IMG/VR virus record: IMGVR_UViG_3300029913_000093
Span: 1-27,603 of that record
Source of the DNA: a virus
Length of the DNA: 27,603 nt
Reading direction: 5' to 3' (one strand)
The notes under the pieces were generated by a model. The model saw only the letters and a program-made list of their open reading frames with translations. It did no database searches and was not told the DNA's origin. Numbering within the stretch: position 1 is the stretch's first letter; the number at the start of each line of letters is the position of its first letter. The position numbers were made by a program, and so were the translations under genes. This document shows, one piece after another, positions 1-7,850 of the stretch.

Positions 1-2
1 AT

Positions 3-1205
3 ACAGTATGGCCGTCAAAGTATTTGCCTATCATATTCGTAGATGGTGACTCACACTACATTGAGGGTCGCCAATATACAAAGTCGTTTATTCACGAAGC
101 GCGCGATGCGCAGAAGTTCATTAACTATGTTGGTAGTGAAATTGCAGCAGAGATTAAGAATCGCAGACGTGAACAATGGATTGGTACACCGGATAACATT
201 ATTGGTCAGGAGCAAATGTGGCGTAATCCTGAATTACAAATGGGGATATTGCTAGCCAAACCTGATCAAAAGACAGGAACGATGCCAGTTAAGATGCAGG
301 CATGGGATTTATCACCGGCGTTAATGGAAAACTTCCAGCGTGGTTCGCAAGATATTAAGGAGATTCTAGGATTCTCTGAGGCTGAAGAACTGCAAGGACG
401 TGACATCTCTGGGAAGGCTAGGCAAGAGAGAAAACTAGAGGGATCGATGTCGGCAATGGTATTCTTGTCTAACTTGAACCAGTCATTGGAGCAAGGCGGC
501 CGTGTGGTATTAGATTTATTGCCAGCCATTGTTGGTAATGATGAAAGGCACATGGTGATATCGCAATTTGATGGCAAAGGTAAATCCATTGTTCTTAACA
601 AAAAGAATGAAGATGGTTCGATAGAAAATGAATTAACAGCTGGTGATTATGATATTGAAATAGATGCAGGACCAAGTTTTGCTGTTCAGAAAGAAGTGGC
701 GTTGGAGATGTTCCAGCAAACAATGCAAATCAATCCGCAAATATTCCCGCTTATCGCCGATCTTTGGGCTAAGAATATGGACCTACAATACACTGACCAG
801 ATCGTCGAGCGCTTCAAAACACTTGTGCCACCTGATATTTTGGCGAAAGAAAACGGCGAGCCGCCTCCTCCACCTAAGCCAAATCCACAAGAAATGATGA
901 TGCAAGCTGAATTGCAGGAAAAGCAAAGCAAAATTCAGAATGAAATGGCAAAAACGCAGCTGGAGAAGCAAAAGATCGAGTTAGATCAGCAAGAATTAGC
1001 TCTAAAGCGGCGTAAAATGGAGTTGGAAGAGCATGAAGTAGAGTTACGAACTCAGCAAGATCAACGTGACCATGAAATGGATTTATTAAAAGTAGAGAAA
1101 GAGCACTCCAATAAAATGATGGGGCATGCTGTTGATCTGCACAAACATAAAAACCCTCAACCGAAGGAGAAAAGTAATGCCGTTAGTAAAAGGAAAAAAA
1201 GCTAA
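3..1205 (+). CDS. Portal protein, C-terminal part (P22 gp1-like), 5' end outside window
   Basis: The frame is open to the first base of the window, so the N-terminus is missing; the TTG at 24 is just an internal leucine. Portal proteins form the dodecameric ring at the unique capsid vertex through which DNA is packaged and ejected. Position immediately upstream of scaffold and coat genes, and a long C-terminal charged Q/E/K-rich helical region (about residues 290-380 counted from the TTG codon at 24) preceded by a run of prolines, fit the P22-type portal, whose C-terminus forms a helical barrel. A stretch with IGNDERHMVI and later QINPQIFPLIADLW resembles the core and clip region of this family. 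The end overlaps the next small gene by 29 bases. The family call is from gene order and character of the protein, not alignment. Confidence 0.85.
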   Translation, partial: TVWPSKYLPIIFVDGDSHYIEGRQYTKSFIHEARDAQKFINYVGSEIAAEIKNRRREQWIGTPDNIIGQEQMWRNPELQMGILLAKPDQKTGTMPVKMQAWDLSPALMENFQRGSQDIKEILGFSEAEELQGRDISGKARQERKLEGSMSAMVFLSNLNQSLEQGGRVVLDLLPAIVGNDERHMVISQFDGKGKSIVLNKKNEDGSIENELTAGDYDIEIDAGPSFAVQKEVALEMFQQTMQINPQIFPLIADLWAKNMDLQYTDQIVERFKTLVPPDILAKENGEPPPPPKPNPQEMMMQAELQEKQSKIQNEMAKTQLEKQKIELDQQELALKRRKMELEEHEVELRTQQDQRDHEMDLLKVEKEHSNKMMGHAVDLHKHKNPQPKEKSNAVSKRKKS

Positions 1206-1326
1206 AACGAAAAAAGGATTTAGTGAGAATGTTGAGCGTGAAATGAAATCAGGCAAACCACAAAAGCAAGCGGTAGCAATTGCTTATAGTGAAGCGGGCG
1301 AGAAAAAACGCAAGAAGAAGAAATAA
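1177..1326 (+). CDS. Small basic phage protein (DUF6496-like)
   Basis: 49 aa, very basic (MPLVKGKKAKTKKGF... ending in a lysine/arginine run). The motif GKPQKQAVAIAYSEAG is the hallmark of a small protein often found between portal and scaffold genes in phages; its function is unknown. The ATG at 1177 has an AAGGAG ribosome binding site at 1164-1169, while the longer reading from 1126 lacks one, so the short start is chosen. It overlaps the end of the portal gene in another frame, which suggests translational coupling. The charge suggests nucleic-acid contact, but that is inference. Confidence 0.8.
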   Translation: MPLVKGKKAKTKKGFSENVEREMKSGKPQKQAVAIAYSEAGEKKRKKKK

Positions 1327-1327
1327 C

Positions 1328-1439
1328 CTACACCTGTGTAGATGCTTTCCTAACCAGCAAGAGTAAAATTGTCATTAATTACGGTGGGGAATTCTCGCCG
1401 GGCGCTTACAGAAGGCGCGTTATCAAGTTCTGGGGCAGA
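1328..1439 (+). other. Hairpin-rich leader of the scaffold gene
   Basis: The gap before the scaffold gene holds several possible RNA hairpins: CTACAC/GTGTAG at 1328-1341 with a 2-base loop, CGGTGGG at 1382-1388 with CTCGCCG at 1394-1400 (7 pairs, two of them G-U), GCGCTT at 1402-1407 with AGGCGC at 1413-1418, and TCTG/CAGA at 1429-1439. None is followed by a T-run, so this is not an obvious terminator. No ORF with a ribosome binding site is seen here. Confidence 0.4.
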
Positions 1440-1464
1440 GTCAATGCCAATGTGGAGTTAAGTG

Positions 1465-2238
1465 ATGAGCATTCAAGAAGAGAATATTTCTAGTCAAGAA
1501 CATGAAAATCTAGCCAGTGAAGTGAACCATGATTTAGGCATGTCAGAAGGGACGGAAGGTGAAAGCTCCGAACCTAAAAAGGAACCAGCGGAGGATTTGC
1601 CTGCTTTTGCCAAGGAAAGATTAGGCAGACAAGAAAAGCGGCATAAAAGGGAATTACGTGCAGTGCAGCAACAATTGCAACAGTTGATGCAAGCACAACA
1701 ATCTGGCGGCCAAAACATGCAAAGCTCACAACCACAACCGCAAGGTGATGGTGGAATGGATGATCAGATACAACGTGCCGTAGCTGCGGCGATGCGTGCG
1801 AAAGACGAGCACGAAAGTCGCGCTAAGGAAGCTGAAAAAGCCGCTCATGTACATCAGCAGTACCAGAATTTGCAAGATCATCTGGATGCTACCGCCGATA
1901 AATATGACGACTTTGACGACGTAGTACGTGGGGATAAAGTCCCATTTACCGAAGCGATGCGAGATGCATCGTTGCTTCTGGATAACCCGGGCGATGTACT
2001 CTATAAACTTGGCAAGAATAGACCCGAACTTGAACGCATTGCGAAACTTCATCCACTAGACCAAGCAAAAGAGATGGTGAAACTATCTGTTGCCTTGATG
2101 TCTGGCGGTGGTAAGTCGGGCTCTGCTCCACGACCCATTGGTCAGATCAAGAATACTCCAGTTGCACCATCGCAAGTTAACGACAACACGCCAGCTTCTG
2201 AAATTAGAGCTCGCATGAAAGCCGGTAACTTTAAATAG
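1465..2238 (+). CDS. Capsid scaffolding protein (P22 gp8-like role)
   Basis: 257 aa, highly charged and glutamine-rich, with a Q-rich coiled-coil segment around residues 50-80 and an alanine/lysine/glutamate helix around 100-135, then YDDFDDVVRGDKVPFTEAMR and LYKLGKNRPELERIAKLHPL. This layout is typical of phage scaffold proteins, which line the inside of the procapsid and guide coat assembly. It lies exactly between portal and coat, as gene 8 does in P22. The C-terminus (PASEIRARMKAGNFK) is basic, as expected for a coat-binding tail. ATG 1465 is preferred over GTG 1462 because GGAG at 1454-1457 is spaced 7 bases from it. Confidence 0.85.
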   Translation: MSIQEENISSQEHENLASEVNHDLGMSEGTEGESSEPKKEPAEDLPAFAKERLGRQEKRHKRELRAVQQQLQQLMQAQQSGGQNMQSSQPQPQGDGGMDDQIQRAVAAAMRAKDEHESRAKEAEKAAHVHQQYQNLQDHLDATADKYDDFDDVVRGDKVPFTEAMRDASLLLDNPGDVLYKLGKNRPELERIAKLHPLDQAKEMVKLSVALMSGGGKSGSAPRPIGQIKNTPVAPSQVNDNTPASEIRARMKAGNFK

Positions 2239-2239
2239 C

Positions 2240-2292
2240 GGTGAGCTGTAAGGACGGACTAGGATAGTCCAGCAATACACTTGCAGTTCGCC
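2240..2292 (+). promoter_or_regulatory. Long hairpin in the leader of the coat gene
   Basis: Starting one base after the scaffold stop codon, GGTGAGCTGTAAG (2240-2252) can pair with CTTGCAGTTCGCC (2280-2292): 13 continuous pairs, three of them G-U on the + strand. A second hairpin, GGACT AGGAT AGTCC (2256-2270), sits inside. The coat ribosome binding site (GGAGA, 2309-2313) stays free just downstream. It may stabilise or process the mRNA upstream of the most heavily expressed gene. Structure seen; role inferred. Confidence 0.6.
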
Positions 2293-2321
2293 ATTAAATG
2301 GACTTAATGGAGACTGGCACA

Positions 2322-3533
2322 ATGCCCAATCAATTTATTACGACCCAACTCGTTAGTAATACCGCTTTAGCTATGTTCGCGAACAATGCACCATTCATTA
2401 TGACTGGTTCACGTATTTACCAAGATGACTTTACGTCGTCTGGTTATAAAATTGGTGATACCTTACAAGTTCGCAGACAGAACAATTTCATTGTTGGTGA
2501 TGGTTCAACAGCTGTTCCGCAAGACATTATTGAAACCGTGGAAAACATCACTGTTGCTCACCAATACCATGCTTTAATTTCGTACACAGTACAAGATTTA
2601 ACCTTGCGTATCGAAGATTTCTCACGAATCTTCATTCAACCTGCTATTCAAAACATCATTTCCAAGATGGAGCAAGATATTTGCTCAGCTGCTGAACAAC
2701 AATTGAACTTCTACAGTGGTACAGCTGGCACCCCAATCAACAGCTTTACAGCAGTTGATACAGCTGGCGCGAAACTGTTAGAGCAAGGCGTGAATATTTC
2801 ATCTGATGCTTATTTGGCGATGACTGTTCGTGATGGTTCTAGCTTGAAAGGTGCATTACTGAATAACTTCACCCCAGTATTTAACGAAGACATTGTTCGT
2901 CAATCAGCTATTGGTCACTTATCCTATTTTGATATTTTCCAATCTCAAAATGTACATAAGCATACCGCTGGCGTCGGCCCAACAACTTATTCTGGCGATA
3001 CATTGCTGGTTAATGGTGCGGTTGCTTCTGGCAATACGATTATACTTTCTGGCGCAACAGTAAGCATTACTAACTACTTCTTGCCTGGCGATTTGATTTC
3101 CATTTCTGGCGTGACTTCAGTTAACCCATTGTCATTAGTAACAACTGGCCAAAACATGCAGTTTGTTATCACCTCTGCAGCTAACTCTAGTGCTGGCGGC
3201 GCTGTGACAATTACTGTTAGCCCAAATATCATCAGTACGGCTGGCGACCCACATCAAAATGTATCGAATGCTGTTCCTAATGGTGCGTCCGTTACTGTAG
3301 TTCCAAGTTACAATGTTAACGTGGCATATCCATCACGCGCATTAGACATTGTTTGCCCTCCATTGTATAAACTGCAAGTTCCATATGCTTCTGTTGCTGT
3401 TGATCCGGAAACAGGATTATCGCTTGCTGTTACACAAACGGGTGACATTCTTGGTTATCAAAACTTTATGCGTCTTGACGTGCTTTGCGGTTTCTTATGG
3501 CATCCACAATACGCTTGTAAGTTACTTTCTTAA
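2322..3533 (+). CDS. Major capsid (coat) protein, P22 gp5-like with I-domain-like insert
   Basis: 403 aa (P22 coat is 430 aa). Position after the scaffold gene and the sequence pattern support a HK97-fold coat of the P22 branch. Segments NITVAHQYHALISYTVQDLTLRIEDFSRIFIQPAI and ISKMEQDICSAAEQQL resemble the E-loop/spine region. Residues about 225-330 are a beta-rich, Gly/Ser/Val-rich stretch with FLPGDLISISGV, comparable to the P22 I-domain line 'MKRGDKISFAGV'. ATG 2322 is chosen over ATG 2298 because GGAGA at 2309-2313 lies 8 bases before it and MPNQFITTQLV is a normal start. Several hundred copies form the capsid shell. The assignment rests on order plus I-domain similarity recalled from P22. 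Confidence 0.9.
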   Translation: MPNQFITTQLVSNTALAMFANNAPFIMTGSRIYQDDFTSSGYKIGDTLQVRRQNNFIVGDGSTAVPQDIIETVENITVAHQYHALISYTVQDLTLRIEDFSRIFIQPAIQNIISKMEQDICSAAEQQLNFYSGTAGTPINSFTAVDTAGAKLLEQGVNISSDAYLAMTVRDGSSLKGALLNNFTPVFNEDIVRQSAIGHLSYFDIFQSQNVHKHTAGVGPTTYSGDTLLVNGAVASGNTIILSGATVSITNYFLPGDLISISGVTSVNPLSLVTTGQNMQFVITSAANSSAGGAVTITVSPNIISTAGDPHQNVSNAVPNGASVTVVPSYNVNVAYPSRALDIVCPPLYKLQVPYASVAVDPETGLSLAVTQTGDILGYQNFMRLDVLCGFLWHPQYACKLLS

Positions 3534-3545
3534 TAGGTGATGTAG

Positions 3546-3749
3546 ATGCAACTGACGTGTTTATATCATCCAGTGAAAGACATGATCGTGACGGATGATG
3601 AAGAGTATTTTAATAAGTTGGTTGCATCAGGCGTGTGGTTTGAACATCCTACCAAAGCAAAAGATATGAGGGATAAATATGAAAAGCAGATACGACAGAG
3701 CACCGGGAAAAGATGCAAGAATGGCGAACGTTCGCGGAAAGAGATTTGA
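3546..3749 (+). CDS. Small phage protein of unknown function between coat and connector genes
   Basis: 67 aa. The N-terminal half reads LYHPVKDMIVTDDEEYFNKLVASGVWFEHPTKAKDM, a pattern (variable tether, then SGVWF-HPTKAK) seen in short proteins encoded next to phage coat genes. The C-terminus is basic. ATG 3546 has AGGTGA at 3535-3540. It starts 12 bases after the coat stop and overlaps the next gene by 71 bases in a different frame, so the two are probably co-translated. No function is recognised. Confidence 0.75.
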   Translation: MQLTCLYHPVKDMIVTDDEEYFNKLVASGVWFEHPTKAKDMRDKYEKQIRQSTGKRCKNGERSRKEI

Positions 3750-3960
3750 AGGTGAGCATTCTTCGGCTAATTCATTTGTAAAATCTGAAGAAGCTAAGAT
3801 CAAATCAAAGGCTGGGCGTGATCCTAAGTTAGAAGCTAAGGATATGGAATTTAATGCTGAAATGATGAATAACGGTGCTCACGCACAACGTTTAGCATCT
3901 GCATTGACTTCAAGTATTGATCACGAAGCATTTCCAGTGCGCAAACCATCATCTGAGTAA
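3679..3960 (+). CDS. Small basic/charged phage protein, unknown function
   Basis: 93 aa, rich in K, R, E and A with no membrane segment. The start ATG 3679 has a good GAGGGA site at 3667-3672, which lies within the previous gene. The pair of overlapping small ORFs is in the slot between coat and gp4-like genes. The protein reads as largely helical and hydrophilic. Function is not recognised; a head-completion or decoration role is possible only from position. Confidence 0.7.
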   Translation: MKSRYDRAPGKDARMANVRGKRFEGEHSSANSFVKSEEAKIKSKAGRDPKLEAKDMEFNAEMMNNGAHAQRLASALTSSIDHEAFPVRKPSSE

Positions 3961-3962
3961 TT

Positions 3963-4018
3963 TATAGAAAACCTATACATGATAGAAATGTCATGTATAG
4001 GAATTTCGATTTTCTATA
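3963..4018 (+). terminator. Nested inverted repeat before the gp4-like gene (terminator or processing site)
   Basis: CCTATACATGA (3972-3982) pairs perfectly with TCATGTATAGG (3991-4001), loop of 8. Directly outside it, TATAGAAAA (3963-3971) pairs perfectly with TTTTCTATA (4010-4018), leaving an 8-base bulge (AATTTCGA) on the 3' side only. Together this is 20 pairs. A clean T-run after the stem is absent, so it may be an RNase III site, an attenuator or a weak terminator between coat and connector genes. Confidence 0.6.
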
Positions 4019-4032
4019 CTCAAGGATGATTT

Positions 4033-5073
4033 ATGCCACAGAATATTCCAACTACCGATGATCTAATCATTGGATCATTGTACATGCTTGGTGAGCTTGG
4101 CGTCGGTGAAACACCTGACGGCTTTATGCTTAGTACCGGGTTGGAATTGCTTAATGAGATTTTAGCTAAATTCTCCGCTGATAGTATTTACATTCCCTAC
4201 CTAACAACATTGAAGAGTCATTTCATTGTTGGCAAAGACACTTACTCTGTTTCTGATATTACAATAGGAACTGACATTGTTGCAGATAGAATTGTTGATT
4301 TAAGTTTTGCAAATTATCTTGTTCCTGGAACGGGTATTAATCAAAACTCAAATCCAATCTCTGAAAACTTTACCGCTAGCAATGTGACAAATTATTTAAC
4401 GGTAAGTTCTGCTACGCCATTTGTCACGGGTACGCCCGTTGTGCTATCGACATTTGGAACAGTGCCATCGCCATTTATTACTGGTGTTACGTACTACACT
4501 ATATTTGTAAATGCTACTACTATCATGTTGGCTGCAACTGAACAGAATGCATTAATTGGAATTCCAATACAGATATTAACTGACGGTGTTCCTGTTAATG
4601 TCATTACAACGTATCAGGGTCAATATAATACTGAAATGACTAGTATTGTTTATCCGTTGCGGATAATAAACAAAGCTACTTATTGGGGAATTGTAAGGCA
4701 GACAAACTTATTAGCTAGACCTGGATTTATATTTCTAGATAAGCAAGCAACTGAAAGTTTCTTTACTGTTTATCCAGTTCCAGATCAACCATATCCATAT
4801 CAGATTCAAGTTAAGTCAATGCTTAACTCTGTTAGCAATGAAACATCACTTGGATCATTGCCTCCATATTATTATGGTTTCTTAAAATACGCATTATGCA
4901 GAAAGTTTTTAGCATACTATCCTTCGGGAAATTGGCCACAAACTAACGAAGATGAATATCAGGATTACTACAATAACCTGAAAAATGCTAATGAAACTGA
5001 CTTAACGATTAGACCATCTGTTGTGCTAACAGCACCAGAGCCTTTCTACTGGCCAAATATTTTGAGTTATTAA
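4033..5073 (+). CDS. Head-tail connector / tail accessory factor, P22 gp4-like with a large insert
   Basis: 346 aa. The N-terminal 90 residues (TTDDLIIGSLYMLGELGVGETPD, LELLNEILAKFSADSIYIPY, FIVGKDTYSV) match the character of P22 gp4, the factor that binds below the portal ring to close the packaged head. The C-terminal 140 residues (YPLRIINKATYW, PDQPYPYQIQVKSML, PPYYYGFLKYALCRKFLAYYPSGNWP, DYYNNLKNAN) continue that fold. P22 gp4 is only about 166 aa; here about residues 95-200 are an inserted beta-rich domain also found in the next gene. It is followed at once by the gp10-like gene, as in P22. Confidence 0.8.
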   Translation: MPQNIPTTDDLIIGSLYMLGELGVGETPDGFMLSTGLELLNEILAKFSADSIYIPYLTTLKSHFIVGKDTYSVSDITIGTDIVADRIVDLSFANYLVPGTGINQNSNPISENFTASNVTNYLTVSSATPFVTGTPVVLSTFGTVPSPFITGVTYYTIFVNATTIMLAATEQNALIGIPIQILTDGVPVNVITTYQGQYNTEMTSIVYPLRIINKATYWGIVRQTNLLARPGFIFLDKQATESFFTVYPVPDQPYPYQIQVKSMLNSVSNETSLGSLPPYYYGFLKYALCRKFLAYYPSGNWPQTNEDEYQDYYNNLKNANETDLTIRPSVVLTAPEPFYWPNILSY

Positions 5074-5074
5074 T

Positions 5075-6967
5075 GTGCCTATTGAAAATTATGACATTGT
5101 CGGTTCATACAACAATCAGCGCATATCATCTATTGATAGTGAGCGCTCTGTAAACCTATTCGAGTATCTAGATCCTCTTGGCAAGAAAGATAAATCACTT
5201 TTATCAACATCGGGTCTATTGAATTCTGATCTAACATTTCCTGGCGCTGCAAACGGGTATAGAGCACAGTTTGTTGCAAATCTAGGATCATCCCAGTTAA
5301 TGTTTGTGGTAATTGGCGCAAATGTTTATGTAATAAATAATGCATTTACTGTTACTAAAATAAATACATCACCATTGGCTCAAACTACTGGATATGTTGG
5401 TATTGATGCAAATAATGGCGGAACAGATGGTCATGTTCAGGTTATATTTGTTGATGGAGCAAATGGTTATATTTACGATGTAGTTTCAGCGGTGTGGACT
5501 AAAATTACTGACGCCGCATTTCCAGTGGCGCCAAATGGTCCGATTGACGTGTGCTATCTAGATGGTTTCTTTGTTGTTATCAGTGCAAATACAAATAACT
5601 TTTACCTTAGCAGTCTTAATGAAGGGTTAATTTGGTCTGGAACAACATCAAATATTTCGGCTGCAAATGTTGTAACTAGCACTTTTACCACTACTGATAC
5701 ATCGATGTTTCCAACTGGAGCAGCAGTTGTTGTTGGAAATGGAACTGGCGCATTACCAAGCGGAATAACATCTGGAAACACTTATTATATTATCAATACG
5801 GGTGCTACTACATTTCAACTAGCTAGCACTCTTGCAATGGCAATTGCACCAGTTCCAACACCTATTGTATTTGGTTCTGGATTTTCCGCATCGCCAACAA
5901 TAATGAATAATGGGCAATTACAAGAAGGCGCTGTTACATCGCATCCTGGAACACTTGTTGCATGTCGAACATTGCATCGTAGGATATTCTTCTTTTCGCA
6001 ATATTTCACAGAAGTATGGGAAAATTCAGGATTAGGTTCAAATCTTCCATTTCGCAGAAATAATACTGCATTAATGGAGTATGGAACAGCAGCCATTGGT
6101 AGCGTGGCGACTGGTTTTGATAAGTTATTTTTCTTATCTCAAGACAGGGATGGTCAAGGCGCCGTAATGGAGGTTGTTGGTACTGAATCAATTCCAGTAT
6201 CTACCAGAGCATTGGATTATGCGATTGCGCAATATGCTGCTGACCCTCTGACTGGCGTAGCCGATGCTAGAGGATTTTTAATTAAAGAAAATGGATTAAT
6301 ATTCTACCGTCTTAACTTTACATTAGCGAATCATACCTACGTATATGGCGTGACAATGTCTGACGAGCAGAATAAACGTTGGCATGAAGAAGAAATGTTG
6401 GACGAGTCTAGACATGTTGCGCAAACGCATGGATATTTCTACGGGGTGAATTATGTTGGTAATTATCTAACACCTGAACTCTACAGTGTTGATCCAAGCT
6501 ACAACAGTAATGATGGAGAAAGCATTCGAAGAATCAGAATCGGCCGACCAATTATGCCACCTACATCGCAGCGCTTGCGAATTGATAGATTCCAATTGGA
6601 CTTATTACAAGGACAAATTACTGAAGATCAGCAAACACCGCAGCCAGTAGATATCACAACAGAATCTGGATTTGGATTAGAAACCGAAAGCGGAGTGGAT
6701 ATAATCACAGAAGGTGCCACATTTGTTTATGATTTAACTTTAGCGCCACTAGTTTATTTATCCATATCTAAGGATGGAGGTCAGTCATTTGGATATCGTC
6801 TACCTGCACCTATGGGTAATGTCGGGCAACGTACATTTAGAACAGTTTGGAGAAAATTAGGTACGACTGTCAGAGGTCAAGCTTTTGTTCCTATGATTGA
6901 GTTCTTTACACAGACACCATTTATTATTTTAGGTGCCACTTGGTTTTATGAAGTATTGCCGGAGTAA
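5075..6967 (+). CDS. Packaged-DNA stabilisation protein, P22 gp10-like, with inserted domain
   Basis: 630 aa, against about 472 aa for P22 gp10, the hub protein under gp4 that seals the portal channel and supports the needle and fibres. Recognisable parts are the N-terminus (YNNQRISSIDSERSVNLFEY), the beta-propeller-like middle (CYLDGFFVVISANTNNFYLSSL; VACRTLHRRIFFFSQYFTEVWEN) and FLSQDRDGQGAVMEV. Residues about 193-275 interrupt the propeller with a module homologous to the gp4 insert. The start is GTG 5075, one base after the previous stop codon, with only a weak upstream GAG, suggesting translational coupling. A C-terminal extension (about residues 490-630) is beta-rich. Confidence 0.85.
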   Translation: MPIENYDIVGSYNNQRISSIDSERSVNLFEYLDPLGKKDKSLLSTSGLLNSDLTFPGAANGYRAQFVANLGSSQLMFVVIGANVYVINNAFTVTKINTSPLAQTTGYVGIDANNGGTDGHVQVIFVDGANGYIYDVVSAVWTKITDAAFPVAPNGPIDVCYLDGFFVVISANTNNFYLSSLNEGLIWSGTTSNISAANVVTSTFTTTDTSMFPTGAAVVVGNGTGALPSGITSGNTYYIINTGATTFQLASTLAMAIAPVPTPIVFGSGFSASPTIMNNGQLQEGAVTSHPGTLVACRTLHRRIFFFSQYFTEVWENSGLGSNLPFRRNNTALMEYGTAAIGSVATGFDKLFFLSQDRDGQGAVMEVVGTESIPVSTRALDYAIAQYAADPLTGVADARGFLIKENGLIFYRLNFTLANHTYVYGVTMSDEQNKRWHEEEMLDESRHVAQTHGYFYGVNYVGNYLTPELYSVDPSYNSNDGESIRRIRIGRPIMPPTSQRLRIDRFQLDLLQGQITEDQQTPQPVDITTESGFGLETESGVDIITEGATFVYDLTLAPLVYLSISKDGGQSFGYRLPAPMGNVGQRTFRTVWRKLGTTVRGQAFVPMIEFFTQTPFIILGATWFYEVLPE

Positions 6968-6970
6968 TCA

Positions 6971-7804
6971 ATGGCTAATGACTTCGATATACCACCAATT
7001 TATGATGCCTTTGTAAAAAGTCAATCTGGTAAATTAACAGATGAAACTCGAAGATGGTTTGAAATATTTTATCAAAATTTAATTGGATATTTGTCGCAGT
7101 ATGGAATGTTCATACCGCAGGTTACAACATCTCAACGCGACACCATTAAATTACCGCAGAACGGTCAATTTATATTTAACACAACTAATGTAGAAGTAGA
7201 GGTTTGGTATAATAACAAGTGGAACCCATTGGAAGCGGGAAGTTTTACATTCCCGATTACGCCAACACAGGGCGGAACAGGTGTTGTAAGTCCAACTGCT
7301 CATACATTGCCTGTGGCAGAGGGTTCGAGTAATTTTAACTTTATTGGTCCTTTAACTGACGGACAATTATTAATAGGATCTACTGGGGCTGATCCAGTGG
7401 CGGGAAATTTAATACCTGGTGCAGGTATTAGTATTTCAAATGCATCTGGAGCAATAACCATTTCAGCTTCTGGATCAGGAGTTACTTGGACAACGATTAC
7501 TGCTGTTTCGGTGAATGCTGCAGCCAATAATGGTTATATTACTAATCGCACAGTGACACCGGTTAGTGTAGTTTTGCCAGCAACATTCTCCGCCGGGGAT
7601 TTTGTTGAAATTATGGGATTAGGTGCGGGTGGCTGGTCATTGGTTTGTAACAGCGGACAAAACATCGAATTCGGTTCGGTAAGTACTAGCATTGCAGGCT
7701 CGATAAATTCTGATATTCAATATTCAAACATTACTGTGAAAGGAATAGTGGCTAATACTGTTTGGTCTGTGACTTCGATTAATAGCAATCCACAAGTAGT
7801 TTGA
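6971..7804 (+). CDS. Tail fibre-like protein with fibre-attachment N-terminus
   Basis: 277 aa. The N-terminal 85 residues include DETRRWFEIFYQNLIGYLSQYGMFIPQVTTSQRDTIKLPQNGQFIFNTT, and the pattern TT-QRD-I-LP-NGQFIFNTT---VEVWYNNKW is the short beta-rich motif common in phage tail proteins. Then come collagen-like/beta-helix style repeats (TPTQGGTGVVSPTAHTLPVAEG) and a C-terminal domain shared with the gene at 8533. It sits where P22 has gene 26 (tail needle), but the sequence looks like a fibre. It starts 3 bases after the gp10-like stop with weak spacing to an upstream GGAG (6960-6963), 7 bases from the ATG. Confidence 0.75.
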   Translation: MANDFDIPPIYDAFVKSQSGKLTDETRRWFEIFYQNLIGYLSQYGMFIPQVTTSQRDTIKLPQNGQFIFNTTNVEVEVWYNNKWNPLEAGSFTFPITPTQGGTGVVSPTAHTLPVAEGSSNFNFIGPLTDGQLLIGSTGADPVAGNLIPGAGISISNASGAITISASGSGVTWTTITAVSVNAAANNGYITNRTVTPVSVVLPATFSAGDFVEIMGLGAGGWSLVCNSGQNIEFGSVSTSIAGSINSDIQYSNITVKGIVANTVWSVTSINSNPQVV

Positions 7805-7824
7805 CGGTTAACAATATGATAAAT

Positions 7825-7850
7825 TCACCTCCTTAATTGGAGATTATATG
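7825..7850 (+). promoter_or_regulatory. Ribosome binding site hairpin of the first HNH gene, matching the 16S rRNA 3' tail
   Basis: TCACCTCCTTA (7825-7835) equals the last 11 bases of enteric 16S rRNA (the anti-Shine-Dalgarno tail) and precedes GGAG (7839-7842). CTCC (7829-7832) can pair with this GGAG in a 6-base loop hairpin, which would hide the ribosome binding site of the ATG at 7848. Such occlusion is known to throttle expression of T4 homing endonucleases. Confidence 0.55.

Noticed and set aside
43-255. Short + and - frames inside the portal gene (43-255, 266-601, 664-897, 686-931)
   Set aside because: Shadow frames of the portal gene without ribosome sites or family-like sequence.
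3349-3540. 63-aa + ORF at the end of the coat gene
   Set aside because: Out-of-frame shadow of the coat gene with no ribosome site.
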